Shown in pieces: positions 22,892-33,768 of a stretch of 64,000 bases of DNA. The number at the start of each line of letters is the position of its first letter. The first letter of the stretch is position 1. Source of the stretch: Aedes albopictus (lineage: Eukaryota; Arthropoda; Insecta; Diptera; Culicidae); contig NC_085138.1 of assembly GCF_035046485.1 (NCBI RefSeq), positions 6,075,409 to 6,139,408 of the forward strand, in the 5' to 3' direction. A program made the position numbers and the translations under genes. The notes under the pieces are model-generated. The model was given only the letters and a program-made list of their open reading frames with translations. It was not told the DNA's origin and searched no databases.

Positions 22892-25800
22892 ATGGCTTCG
22901 GAACTCAAAAAGCTTACCAAGCAGGAGCGATTTTGCGTGGATTCTCTCAACAATCTTGCTAAGAATATTGGGAAATATGAGGATTCAGATCTCGATGCGC
23001 TTGAAGGTTGGCAGGAATATTTAGAGGAAATTTATGGCGAGTTTAAACGAGTCAGGTTAGAGTTGGAGTTGTCCGAAGATTTTCGTAAAGCACTAGAGCA
23101 ATCAATGCAATTGGAAGAAGGTTCATCTGAACAGTTGGATCTTACAATTAAGGCCACACGTGCTGAAGTCGAGCTCACGTATTTGAAGATCAAAGGGTTT
23201 CTGAAATCAAAACTACAAAAACCAAGTACGTCAAACACTATTGCTACCCAACAAATTGTACAACCAGTGAACAGTGTCCAGTCTAGAGTTAAGCTGCCGG
23301 AAATAAAACTTCCGCATTTCGATGGATCCATTCGGGATTGGCCTACATTCCGAGACACTTTCAAATCGCTGATTGATTCTACTCCTCAGCTCAGCAATGT
23401 AGACAAATTTTCGTACTTAGTCTCGTCCCTTTCGAAAGAAGCAAAACGTGTAATCGAAGTTATTGAGGTTACATCAGCAAACTATTGTGTAGCGTGGGAA
23501 CTATTAGAAAAGAGGTACGAGAACAAATACCTCATTGTTAAAGCGTACATCGATGCGCTATTCAATGTCGAGCCTATGAAAAGGGAGTGCTATGACTCTC
23601 TCAACAAGCTCATCGATGAATACGAACGTAACCTTCGAATGCTCGAGAAGGTTGGTGAGCACCCGGAGGACTGGAGCACACTTCTCGTTTTCATGCTCAG
23701 TTCAAGGCTTGACATCGCTACCATGCGTCACTGGGAGACGCATAGAAGATCCACTAATGTTCCTACGTACCAAGAACTGATCGATTTCTTGAGAAGTCAC
23801 AGTTTGATCCTGCAATCTGTAGCAGCTTCGAAACCTCGATCTAGTGAACCTACCCGTACAACTTCCTCAACTCGTAACGCCTCCTCCAAACTAACCTCGG
23901 CGCATTCCGCCATATCGTCGTCGCAGAAATACTGCGTTTTCTGCAAGCAATCCTCTCATTCGCCCTTCCATTGTGAAGCCTTTCGGAAGATGACCGCTAC
24001 CGAGCGGTTCGAATCAACCAAAAAGAATTCGCTGTGCATCAACTGCCTTTCTCCTTCCCATCAAATGAAGAACTGTTCGAGTGGAGCCTGTCGAGTGTGC
24101 AACCAAAAACATCATACGATGCTGCATCAACGAACCAATCAACCCTCTACTAGCCAACCAACCCAAACCCAACCATCGAAGTCGTCGTCGTCGCCTGGTT
24201 CACAGTCATCCTTTTCGCCGTCCGCTCAAACAAACCACTCGCAGTCCTCTCATGCAAGCAAGCCCTCAACTTCGTCTATTGAGAACCAAGCCCCCACAAT
24301 CTCTGCCCTTTCGACCCAATACGCCTCATCGTCGCTCACCAAACAACATCATCGTGTTCCTTCAACGGTGCTGCTGTCTACAGCTCTGGTCAAAGTCTTT
24401 GATCCATCGGGAAAATCCTTGTGGGCCAGAGCTCTGCTGGACTCCGGATCCCAGCTGAATTTCGTATCGGAGCAACTCGTCCAGAAGCTGAAGCTGAAAC
24501 GATCCAAAGATTTTCTTCCTATCAGCGGTGTTGGATTGTCGTCTACCTCTTCCAAATATTCGGTCGTCGCTCGTATCCAATCCCACCACGCAGACTTCGA
24601 GACCACTTGGAGATTCCATGTCCTTTCGAGGATTACAATGGAGTTACCAACACAAGCAGTGGATGTATCCAGCCTTCAGTTACCTTCGGACATTGTTCTT
24701 GCTGACCCTTCGTTCGGGGAACCCGGTCCAATCGACCTAATTTTCGGCGCAGAGAATTTCTTTGATTTGATGCGAGAAGGTCAAGTCAAAACTGGCCCCT
24801 ATCAACCCAGCCTACAAAATACGGCACTAGGATGGGTAGTATCAGGGAAGGTCCAGTCAGGAATCGTACAATCTTCGGTCGTCAACCTTGCCTATTCCAC
24901 TGCAACCATCGAAGAACAACTAGCTCGATTCTGGGAGATCGAGTCTTGCCAAACTAGTAGCACTTTGTCGTTGGAAGAAACTGCCTGTGAGGAGCACTTT
25001 GCCAAAACAACTACCCAGGATTCAACTGGTCGATTTGTCGTTGCTCTTCCAAAACGTGAGACAGCCTTTGCAAAACTTGGCAGTTCAAAAGTCGTTGCTA
25101 CTCGTCGGTTCCTGTCCCTTGAACGTCGGCTCAACGCTGATCCTCAACTGAAGCAAGCATACACAGCGTTCATCAACGAGTACGCGGAGCTCGGTCACAT
25201 GAAGCTAGTGGACAATCTAGAAACGCAGCTACCAACCTACTTTCTACCACACCATTGTGTTGTCAGACCAGACAGCATTACTACAAAGCTGAGAGTGGTC
25301 TTCGACGCATCTTGCGCAACGGATACAGGAGTGTCGCTGAATGACACTCTCATGGTGGGTCCACAAGTGCAAGACGATCTTGTCACCATTATCTTGCGCT
25401 TTCGCATTCCACAGTTTGCCATCATCTCCGACATCGAGAAGATGTATAGGCAAATTGGAATGAACCCGAACGATCAGATGCTTCAACTGATCCTTTGGAG
25501 AGATTCTCCTTCAGAACCAATCCGGACATACCAACTCACAACCGTGACGTATGGTACATCGTCCGCTCCGTACCTCGCAACAAAATGTCTGCAAACACTC
25601 GCTGAAATCGGATCGACAAGCCATCCAGCAGCAGCTGCTGTCGTGGGCAAGGATTTTTATATGGATGATCTGCTCACTGGTGTCAACAGTATCGAAGAAG
25701 GTCAGGAACTTGTACAGCAGCTACTCCAGTTGATGAATTCGGCTGGACTACAACTTCGTAAGTGGGCATCCAATTGTCCACAGATTCTTGAAGTCGTCCC

Positions 25801-28279
25801 TGAACACTTAAGGGATGAGCGTACACTTCTCGATCTCGAAGCAGCTTCTCCGGTTAAAACTCTCGGCCTGCAATGGAACACTCGCACGGACGAATTCTGC
25901 TTTGAGGTGCCGAAGCACAGTGATGTCTACCCTATAACCAAGCGCATCGTTCTTTCGGATATCGCTCGGCTCTTCGATCCACTGGGACTTGTTGGTCCAG
26001 TGGTAGTGCAAGCGAAGCTGTTCATGCAACAATTGTGGAGAGAAGGAAAAACCTGGGACGATGAACTCAGTGACTCTGCTCAACAACTTTGGGCAGAATT
26101 TCGACAAAACTTGCAGGACATAGCGAACTTAAGCGTTCCACGGTGGGTACTTGCTACTCCAAGTGTAGTTTCTGTTGAACTACATGGGTTTTGTGACGCC
26201 TCAACTCGCGCCTATGGTGCCTGCATCTACGTAAGGACAGTTGCATCGAACGGAGATGTCTTCGCAAACCTGCTCACTGCAAAATCCAAGGTGGCTCCAC
26301 TTGGAAACTCGAAACGAAACCCAACCATAAGTCTGCCGCGTCTAGAGCTCTCTGGCGCGCTTCTTCTAAGCCACCTCTTCGAAAAGGTCGAATCCAGCAC
26401 CAGTCTCCATGCCAGGAGTTTCTTCTGGACGGATTCAACGATAGTCTACCATTGGCTATCCTCTAACCCATCTCGTTGGAAAACGTTCGTGGCAAACCGG
26501 GTGTCGGAGATCCAACGAATCACTGCCAAAGGAATCTGGGCACACGTGCCTGGTCTAGAAAACCCAGCGGACGTCATTTCCAGAGGAATGCCTCCAAACG
26601 AACTAAAAGATTTCACCCCTTGGTGGAATGGACCCGACTGGCTTCGACAGCCCTCTCGTTTCTGGCCATCGCTTACTGCTCCTGTTCACGAAGAATTCCC
26701 GCCTGACCAGCTCGAAGAACGTATCGTAGCACTGCCAGCACAAATCATCCAGCCAAACGAATTGTTTTTGCTGTATTCATCGTTCACGAAGTTGGTACGC
26801 ATCGTAGCTATCATTCTTCGGTTTCGCCACAACTCAAACCCTCAGAATCGGGACGAGAAACGAACGGGGTTCCTATCTGCAGTCGAACTAGTTCAAAGTA
26901 CAGAACAGCTAGTGAAGATCGCTCAGGAAGAAAGGTTTCCTCACGATATCGCGGATGTGCTTCGCTATGGGCAGGTCAAAAGGAATTCGCGGTTGAAAAT
27001 GCTTCTTCCACACCTGGCGAATGGCATATTGCGTGTCGGTGGCCGGCTGAGGAACGCTCCAGTGCCGTACAACCAACGACATCCTATGATTCTGCCGGAC
27101 AAGCATCCACTGACTGACCTGATCCTGAAGTTCTACCACCTCAACAACCTCCACGCTGGACCCCAGCTGATAACAGCTGCAGTTAGGGAACGATTCTGGC
27201 CACTTCGTATTCGCGACCAAGCGCGACAAGTGGTACATTCGTGTCTAAGATGTTTCCGCTGCAAACCTGACGTCATGGAACAGCTCATGGGCGAACTACC
27301 AACAGAACGAGTTACGCCTACGCTACCATTCCTTCGCTCTGGAGTGGACTACTGTGGGCCCTTCTTCTATCGTACAAGCAGAAAAGGGGCTCCTACCAAG
27401 TGTTACGTCGCCATTTTCGTCTGCATGGTGACAAAAGCTGTTCATGTCGAATGTGTAGCAGATTTGTCCACAAGTTCTTTCATCGCCGCCCTGAGACGTT
27501 TCGTTGCCCGGCGAGGGAAGCCACAATTAATCGAGTGCGATAACGCGCTAAATTTCAGAGGTGCCAAGCGTGAGCTGGACGAGCTTGTCCGTCTCTTTGG
27601 CACTCAACAACACCAGCATCTCGTAACCAGTAGATGTGCTGAAGATGGTATCTCGTTCAAGTTCATACCACCGAGATCCCCAAATTTCGGTGGCCTTTGG
27701 GAGGCCGCTGTCAAATCTCTCAAGAAGCATCTTCGTAGCACTCTACTGAACACTATTCTGTCGCTGGATGAATTTCTAACTCTCCTCACACAAACTGAAG
27801 CCTGTCTCAATTCTCGTCCACTGACCCAGCTCACTGCAGATCCAAACGACCTCGAGGTGCTCACCCCAGGGCATTTTCTGGTCCATCGTCCACTCATCGC
27901 AATACCCGAGCCAAGCCTGGCTGATGTTCCGATGAATAGGCTCGACCGGTATCAGCAGACCCAGGAATACGTTCGTCGGATATGGAAGCAGTGGCAGTCC
28001 GAATACCTTTCTGGACTGCAGCCTCGAACTCGTTGGACTCACCAGCGGGACAACATCAAAGTGGGTACAATGGTCTTGCTGAAGGACGACAACCTTCCAC
28101 CGATGAAGTGGAGACTAGGACGAGTGACGCAGGTGTTCAGAGGAGACGACAACTTCGTTCGAGTGGTGGCAGTTCGGACAAAGGACGGCGAGTTCCGGCG
28201 TGCCATTACAAAGATCTGCGTGTTACCAATCCAGCAACCCGGCGGAGATCCATCCGCTGACGAACCAGAAGGAAATTAG
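22892..28279 (+). CDS. BEL/Pao Gag-Pol polyprotein
   Basis: A single 1795-residue ORF whose ATG sits in a good context (AAAAATGG), about 680 nt after the LTR. Domains in order: DUF1759-type Gag (about 130-310, with LPHFDGSIRDWPTFRDTF); cysteine-rich zinc knuckles (about 347-415, C-x2-C repeats ending CRVCNQKHHTMLH); DUF1758 aspartic protease with DSGSQLNFVS (about 516); reverse transcriptase with the YMDD catalytic box (about 923-926); RNase H-like region with GFCDAS (about 1100); integrase zinc-binding HLNNLH...CLRCFRC (about 1415-1452); integrase core with GVDYCGPF, ECDNALNF and a Glu in GLWEAAVKS (about 1485-1605); C-terminal DUF5641 (about 1690-1783). The product would assemble particles, reverse-transcribe the element RNA and integrate it. 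All catalytic motifs look intact, so the element may be autonomous. Confidence 0.96.
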   Translation: MASELKKLTKQERFCVDSLNNLAKNIGKYEDSDLDALEGWQEYLEEIYGEFKRVRLELELSEDFRKALEQSMQLEEGSSEQLDLTIKATRAEVELTYLKIKGFLKSKLQKPSTSNTIATQQIVQPVNSVQSRVKLPEIKLPHFDGSIRDWPTFRDTFKSLIDSTPQLSNVDKFSYLVSSLSKEAKRVIEVIEVTSANYCVAWELLEKRYENKYLIVKAYIDALFNVEPMKRECYDSLNKLIDEYERNLRMLEKVGEHPEDWSTLLVFMLSSRLDIATMRHWETHRRSTNVPTYQELIDFLRSHSLILQSVAASKPRSSEPTRTTSSTRNASSKLTSAHSAISSSQKYCVFCKQSSHSPFHCEAFRKMTATERFESTKKNSLCINCLSPSHQMKNCSSGACRVCNQKHHTMLHQRTNQPSTSQPTQTQPSKSSSSPGSQSSFSPSAQTNHSQSSHASKPSTSSIENQAPTISALSTQYASSSLTKQHHRVPSTVLLSTALVKVFDPSGKSLWARALLDSGSQLNFVSEQLVQKLKLKRSKDFLPISGVGLSSTSSKYSVVARIQSHHADFETTWRFHVLSRITMELPTQAVDVSSLQLPSDIVLADPSFGEPGPIDLIFGAENFFDLMREGQVKTGPYQPSLQNTALGWVVSGKVQSGIVQSSVVNLAYSTATIEEQLARFWEIESCQTSSTLSLEETACEEHFAKTTTQDSTGRFVVALPKRETAFAKLGSSKVVATRRFLSLERRLNADPQLKQAYTAFINEYAELGHMKLVDNLETQLPTYFLPHHCVVRPDSITTKLRVVFDASCATDTGVSLNDTLMVGPQVQDDLVTIILRFRIPQFAIISDIEKMYRQIGMNPNDQMLQLILWRDSPSEPIRTYQLTTVTYGTSSAPYLATKCLQTLAEIGSTSHPAAAAVVGKDFYMDDLLTGVNSIEEGQELVQQLLQLMNSAGLQLRKWASNCPQILEVVPEHLRDERTLLDLEAASPVKTLGLQWNTRTDEFCFEVPKHSDVYPITKRIVLSDIARLFDPLGLVGPVVVQAKLFMQQLWREGKTWDDELSDSAQQLWAEFRQNLQDIANLSVPRWVLATPSVVSVELHGFCDASTRAYGACIYVRTVASNGDVFANLLTAKSKVAPLGNSKRNPTISLPRLELSGALLLSHLFEKVESSTSLHARSFFWTDSTIVYHWLSSNPSRWKTFVANRVSEIQRITAKGIWAHVPGLENPADVISRGMPPNELKDFTPWWNGPDWLRQPSRFWPSLTAPVHEEFPPDQLEERIVALPAQIIQPNELFLLYSSFTKLVRIVAIILRFRHNSNPQNRDEKRTGFLSAVELVQSTEQLVKIAQEERFPHDIADVLRYGQVKRNSRLKMLLPHLANGILRVGGRLRNAPVPYNQRHPMILPDKHPLTDLILKFYHLNNLHAGPQLITAAVRERFWPLRIRDQARQVVHSCLRCFRCKPDVMEQLMGELPTERVTPTLPFLRSGVDYCGPFFYRTSRKGAPTKCYVAIFVCMVTKAVHVECVADLSTSSFIAALRRFVARRGKPQLIECDNALNFRGAKRELDELVRLFGTQQHQHLVTSRCAEDGISFKFIPPRSPNFGGLWEAAVKSLKKHLRSTLLNTILSLDEFLTLLTQTEACLNSRPLTQLTADPNDLEVLTPGHFLVHRPLIAIPEPSLADVPMNRLDRYQQTQEYVRRIWKQWQSEYLSGLQPRTRWTHQRDNIKVGTMVLLKDDNLPPMKWRLGRVTQVFRGDDNFVRVVAVRTKDGEFRRAITKICVLPIQQPGGDPSADEPEGN

Positions 28280-29244
28280 AACCCTTCCGACGATCGCAGT
28301 GTCTAACTCTGCGCAACGCTGGGGGGGGTCGAAAGACCTCCCATCCATGTAAGTCTTTGTATTTTATTGAATTTCTAAAAAGCTAATGGAATGTTTCATC
28401 CCCCATATCCGCCTGCGATGACGACGTCTGCAACCACTACGAGCTTCGACCTACTGCTGTCCAACGTTCTGATGCTGTATCCAATCGCATTCACTCTATG
28501 TCGGAGAGACGAGTGGTTCTGCAACAGGAGAAGCTAGGATCAAAGGAAGCAAGGTTCGACTCGTGCTTGGACTCAACTCTAAACCGAAGGAGGTCTCGTC
28601 ACACTCAACCAGTGGTTCAATTCGTCCTCGAAGGAAGGTCATTCTACGATGCACAAGTACGCTCAGTAGCTTGGTGCCAACGGTCATCGTCCGTTTATCG
28701 GACCCGCGGAGGCCGGTAGCCTCCAACCCAGTTAAGTGTTGTTTTTGTTCTCAAATATTGTTGAAAAAGCCGCCTATGTTTTGTTCCAGAGAATGACCAG
28801 CCAGCGAGGGTGTCGACGAGGACCATCCACCCGTACAAGATCACGTGAGACGAAGAGACGACTCCTGCACCATCAAACAACTGCAAGCCAAGCACGGTCG
28901 AGGTCACTATGTGTTTCCGACAACGCACATGGCCATCGACGAAGATCCCACGAGCAGATGTAAACAACCCGATCGCGAGAGGATCCCGACAGCAGACGAA
29001 GTCAGTCGCAGCGAAGACTCGGACACTACAATACAAGATCATCCAACAACCAGTGACGTCATCCGAAGAGTGACGATAACGAACATAATATCTAAAGTGA
29101 ATTCCGAATAATGAATTGCAAAGTGAAATCGCTTAGAATAAGTGTAGTATAAGGACAGTTAAACCAACGAGCATTGAACTTCCATCGATAGATTAGAGCT
29201 AGGGTATTAGTAGTTAAAAAGCCCCTTTTTAACGGTGGCCGGTA
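28280..29244 (+). other. Long 3' noncoding region of BEL element 1
   Basis: About 965 nt separate the pol stop from the 3' LTR. There is a strong G run at about 28320-28328, a GTAAGT donor-like site at about 28348 and a pyrimidine-rich 'tttgttccag' acceptor-like site at about 28790. Beyond it an 88-codon open frame (28845-29111, no ATG at its beginning) ends KVNSE. No signal peptide or transmembrane segment is visible, so an envelope gene is not supported. A classical purine tract directly before the LTR is not obvious (AACGGTGGCCGGTA). Confidence 0.6.
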
Positions 29245-29605
29245 TGTTCACGCACAACGTGAATCTTGCACCAGTCTAACTGCTCGAATCAAAATGTTCT
29301 AGTGTACTCGTTCTATCTCATAACTTTTCTCAGTCCATCGCAGCCTCCGATGATGCTGCCGATAGCGATCTGAACTGTAGGTAGATTTTGCTTCATTTTA
29401 CTGTCCACTCATCTTCCCGCTTTACGACAAAAAGACGAAGTGTAGATCAGATTTGTTAGTTAGTTACGTTTCGCACGCGCAATAAACCACATCACCCGAA
29501 CCTCGTTGTACAAAGTGATTCTACGGAGTAATAAAGTTGTGTCGTTCCTCAAACTCCAATCAAGGGCACTGATTCCCCAATTCGAAAACCCTGATCGCGG
29601 CAACA
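29245..29605 (+). repeat. 3' LTR of BEL element 1
   Basis: TGTT...AACA, 361 bp, the same as the 5' LTR by eye. It is followed by AACTC, the second copy of the target duplication. Confidence 0.95.
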
Positions 29606-29727
29606 AACTCCATTGATTATTTTTAGACATTTTATTTTTATTGATTTCACTGCATCGAGCCCACTTAGATTCACTTGGATAAATGTGTCAATCAATGAGG
29701 TAATAATGTAAATTAATCTTATAAACA

Positions 29728-30031
29728 ACTAGCAGTCCCGGCAAACTTTGTCTTGCCGTTTTGTGGCGGTTTGACAACTGTTGAGCTCAAAATAGCACCG
29801 CACTCTAGATTGGTTTCATTTCAATCGTGTTGATTTTCTTCCCAGCTCACAAAAATCAGTAGTTTATAAATTTTCTTACTTTTCTAGTTGATTTTCGTAA
29901 CTTTTTATTACATATAAACACAGCCAACACGAATACGAACAGAACCGTGCAAGAGTCAAGCTGATCGGTTCATCCGTTCTAGAGTTTTGTTGCCTCAAAG
30001 GGACTTTAAACTCATTTTTATATATATAGAT
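29728..30031. mobile_element. Dispersed repeat with tRNA-unrelated conserved ends
   Basis: It begins ACTAGCAGTCCCGGCAAACT and ends 'catttttatatatatagat'. From memory, similar start/end pairs ('CTAGCnGnCCCGGCAAACTT ... TTTATATATATAGAT') are widespread in arthropod genomes. I cannot assign it to a class. There is no ORF. Confidence 0.5.
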
Positions 30032-30553
30032 GAACCACTTAATAAAGGGTTTCAAAACGACGGTAGTTTTTCATCGTAAGTTGTTTGAAAAATAAACGAA
30101 AACTATTGTTCCTCTCTGTTTTCGATAATAAATCGCTTGCGACAACAATAGCGTCCCAATTATGAATGAAATATTTCACAATAGATCCTATTGTTGCATA
30201 TCCCATTGAATGCATATGGGACTTTGGAGGAGTTCCTATCCGCAACAGAAAAAAAGCAAATTTTGTTTTGAGATTGTTATCAATAACGTATTCATATCAA
30301 AATTTGTTATTGAAATATTTTAAAAATTCACTGTTATTAAGTTGTTATTGAAACTAACAAAACATGTTATTAAACAGGTCTTCCAGAAACATTTTTTTGT
30401 TATAATTTTTGTTATTTTGCCGCTTATGACAGACAAGTTTATAACAGGATATGTTATGTAAATAACATGAAAATAACTCTTTCCGCTACTCAGTTATTTT
30501 TCCAAAATAACACATTTTATTATCCTGTTGCTATTCTCTTCTGCTCGGGTATA

Positions 30554-31280
30554 CAGAAACCCCGTAAAAACTTTCGCAGAAGTTCCAAATTCGGCCATAT
30601 TGAGTTCGGTCGCCATCTCGATTTTTTTTTGAAAACTTTTCTTTTCGCGATGTTCACAATCATAGATTAAAAAAACTGTGAAATAATTGCATTGCATATT
30701 GCATTTGTATAAACAGTTGGCGATATGATTAACGAAAATGAAAAGACGCGCAAGTTTTCCGTAACACATTTGGAACCTAATCTGAACAAACAAACCAGAG
30801 TAAGATGTTTCATGTGTGTTACATAGCACATTTAATGCAAGCTGACTGTATTGCCACTTGTGAGGAATATGTAAGCTCCGCCTCCATAAATCGATGTTAA
30901 ATACGATGTTATTTGTAATTTCTATGAAACAAAGCCGCAACTTAACGATATTCGGAGTTTCAATGCAACTCAACTGACAAGATGGAAGTTACGTGCGCTT
31001 TTATTGCAACTCTTTTAGACCAAAGCATAGAAAACCACATTTTGGATGATGTTGCAGGTGCTGCTTGGGAGATATATGAATTCTTGCTACTAAAACTTTC
31101 ATAATAAGTCAAAGCTTGAAAACATTCTAAAAATTTTCACTATAACCAAATCGGGAACCACTATGACGATAAATGGTACATTTACCTTAGTTTTTCTTTA
31201 AAAACTCAACATGGTGACCGTATTCAACATGGCTTTCCAACTACAATTTGTTTTGAAATTATTTTTGCGGACACTTTCCA
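30554..31280. other. AT-rich stretch, no supported gene
   Basis: A 159-codon minus-strand frame at 30494-30973 runs into the TIR of the neighbouring element and shows no family features; I treat it as chance. Confidence 0.5.
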
Positions 31281-31282
31281 TA

Positions 31283-32463
31283 TACACTCTCGCTCAAAAG
31301 TTTGGGGTCACCCCCTCAAAAACATGTCATTTTTTTGGGCCCATATCTCCGCCAATTTGCGTCCGATTTCAAAACCCTAGGTTTCATTCAAAAGATAATA
31401 AGTCAAAGAAACTTTGAACATGATTTAGAAGAAACTTTTTCAAAAAATTTTGTATGTAAACTTAACCCAAAGTTGCCAAATTTTCTAAAAAATGAATATA
31501 AACTTACGGCGGTGTCGCTGGAAGTTGGGTCGACCAAATTTGAAGATGAGAGCGGTAATATGACCCATTTTCTATTAGCTTTCAACTGCTTTTTACAGAA
31601 CTTAGCTAAAAAATCTAGAAAAAAGTTATTAATTAAATTAATCCTTGATGTCATCGACCAAAAGTTTGGGGTCACCCCTCAATATGATGTATCGGCCAAA
31701 AGTTTGGGGTCACTTTCGTAAAACATGGAAAAGTGATTTGGTGATATCTTCGTCATGTATAGTTCAATTTTAATTATTTTTGGCTCATTTCAAAGATAAT
31801 TAACAAAATTAACGTTTGATGTCTTCAACTTAACGTATTTAACGATTTTTGTATATAAAAATGTTATGTAAAGTTAGCACATTTACCACGCTTCAAAAAA
31901 TGAGACAACTTTACATTAAGTTTTAGTATGTAAATTTCAACAAATATGTGTAGTTCAATGTCTATGCAGTAAGTATCATTTATTTTGTTTCAAATAAGCC
32001 AAGAAGAATTAAAATTGAACGAAAGATGACAAAGATATCAACAAATCACTTTTCCATGTTTTACGATAGTGACCCCAAACTTTTGGTTGATGACATCAAG
32101 GATTAATTTACTTAATAACTTTTTTTCCTAGATTTTTAAGCTAAGTTCTGTAAAAAGCAGTTGAAAGCTAATAGAAAATGGGTCATATTACCGCTCTTAT
32201 CTTAAAATTTGGTCGACCCAACTTCCAGCGACACTGCCGTAAGTTTATATTCATTTTTTAGAAAATTTGGCAACTTTGAGTTAAGTTTACATACAATTTT
32301 TTTTGAAAAAGTTTCTTTTAAATCATGTTCAAAGTTTCTTTGACTTATTATCTTTTGAATGAAACCTAGGGTTTTGAAATCGGACGCAAATTGGCGGAGA
32401 TATGGGCCTAAAAAAATGACATGTTTTTGAGGGGGTGACCCCAAACTTTTGAACGGGAGTGTA
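31283..32463. mobile_element. Fully palindromic TA-flanked element
   Basis: The two halves are inverted copies of each other along almost their full length (arms about 590 bp, centre near 31870). Ends are TACACTCTCGCTCAAAAGTT and the complement of TACACTCCCGTTCAAAAGTT, each next to TA (31281-31282, 32464-32465). The word AAAAGTTTGGGGTCAC occurs at 31296, 31660 and 31698 and in reverse at 32069 and 32435. The extra left copy comes from a 38-bp internal duplication. Both arms encode the same chance frame (GSPPQKHVIFLGPYLRQF), with no transposase motif. Confidence 0.85.
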
Positions 32464-32479
32464 TATTTCAGAACATGTT

Positions 32480-32866
32480 TGTTACAAGTTCTGTTATAAA
32501 TCTTTTGGCACGAGTGACCAAAATAACAAAAAATTATCAATCTCTTTCGCGACAACACAAAAAATCTTATAAATTCTGATATAATTTTGTTACAAAAAAC
32601 AAAGATTGCACCAAACGTGTTTCAAAATTGTGTTAGAGGCAATGATATTATAACGCATAATATAACAACTGTTGTTTAACATCTGTTCGAATAAATAAAA
32701 CAAGTTTTGTTATCATTTTGTTACTAATATTATATCAAATGTTTATATAATTTTGTTAGGGATATTCACATAAAAAAATCCCCATAACAGAATTATATCA
32801 ACTATTGTTATTTGTATCAACAGTTGTCATAATTTTGTTATGGTCTTGTTATGTGCTTCTGGTCGG
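32480..32866. mobile_element. Fragment of GTTAT-rich TIR element, right end
   Basis: AT-rich sequence full of 'ttgttat / ataac' words, ending GCTTCTGGTCGGGTA, which resembles the right end at 30551. No matching left end lies directly upstream, so this is a truncated relative of the 21259-30551 element. Confidence 0.5.
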
Positions 32867-32899
32867 GTAGTGTGTGCCACTCAACTAATTTTGTTTTCC

Positions 32900-33264
32900 A
32901 AGCAATTTGAATCTAGAAGAATCTGGATAACTCTACTAGAGGACCTAGAGGAGGATTCGCAAATCAAGGCAGATTGACTCAACATTCATCCAGAAATTCC
33001 ACCACAAGACTTTCTCCTTTAACTCCGTCAGCGATTCTTTCTGGAGCTCTTTCAGAGCTACCTCTTGGAATGCCTTCTTGGATTTCTCACAAGATTCCTT
33101 CCTTCACCACATTTTTCTTTGTAACCACCTTAAATTCCTCTCGTAGGTTCTTCCAGATTCCTACCTGCATTTCCCCAAGATTCCAGCAGTTCACTCCAAT
33201 TCTTGGGATTGCACTAACGTAAGAACCTCGTCAACACTAATAAGACGCGGCGCAAGACAGGACA
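32900..33264. repeat. Diverged CCAGAATT/GGAATT repeat flank
   Basis: 'ttccaccac / ttctttctggag / cttggaatgcc' words resemble the reverse complement of the GGAATTCC arrays. It precedes BEL element 2. No gene. Confidence 0.4.
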
Positions 33265-33268
33265 CAAC

Positions 33269-33768
33269 TGTTGTGATACTGATTTCTTTTAGCGTCCCAC
33301 AGAAAACTCGTAGGTTGTGTTGGGAATAGCTTTAGCTGCAAATGTATTTAAATTTCAACTTATTTTCCAGTTTTTAGTTTTTACAAATTTGTACTCACAA
33401 TTTTATCAGTCTCCCTTTACAAATCCTTTAGTTTTATCGATTTAGTGTAGTATGTAGGTAAGCTATAATAAGTTTTAATTAATTAGGTAACAATTTTAAT
33501 AGATTTCATCTCACACTTACGTTTAATTTTTACAGTTCAGTTTGCACAAATGAATTTAATTTTAGATGAAATAAATGAATCTCGCAAAACAGTTTCTTTT
33601 CTGGTTCTACCAATAACGATTTCGCTACTTGTTAGACACGAAACCACACAGTCATCCCTTCTGACATTCCTGCTATTTCTGACGGTTCTCGTATACTAGT
33701 CCATCATATTCGTAGTTGCCCTATCGTAATTTTTGTCCGTTACGTGCCGAGGGGTACTCGTCGTCACA
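33269..33768 (-). repeat. 3' LTR of BEL element 2
   Basis: 500 bp. It overlaps the last 48 nt of the pol frame, which ends at 33721 inside the LTR. Confidence 0.93.

Larger units (their letters stand above)
21853..29605 (+). mobile_element. BEL/Pao LTR retrotransposon, element 1 (complete)
   Basis: A full-length 7753-bp element with direct LTRs at 21853-22213 and 29245-29605, a tRNA primer site, one long gag-pol ORF and a 5-bp target duplication AACTC (21848-21852 and 29606-29610). By eye the two 361-bp LTRs are identical, implying very recent insertion. The reading frame shows no stop or frameshift. The element lies inside an older AT-rich TIR element. Confidence 0.95.
21259..30551. mobile_element. 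TIR element split by BEL element 1
   Basis: CCCGAGCAGAGGAAAATA at 21259 and the complement of CCCGAGCAGAAGAGAATA ending at 30551 form inverted ends, each flanked by TA (21257-21258, 30552-30553). Both internal flanks (21270-21850 and about 30250-30540) share 'gttatt/aataac'-rich, AT-rich sequence. BEL element 1 (21853-29605) and a dispersed repeat (29728-30031) lie inside. A third end of the same family (TCTGGTCGGGTA) is at about 32855-32866. There is no transposase ORF. Confidence 0.6.

Noticed and set aside
28845..29111. Envelope gene after pol in BEL element 1
   Set aside because: No signal peptide, transmembrane segment or ATG at the frame start; kept only as a possible accessory frame.
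30494..30973. 159-codon minus-strand ORF
   Set aside because: AT-driven composition, overlaps the end of a TIR element, no domain features.
31302..31721. 139-codon ORF shared with the frame at 32202-32558
   Set aside because: The similarity is explained by the palindromic arms, and there is no transposase motif.
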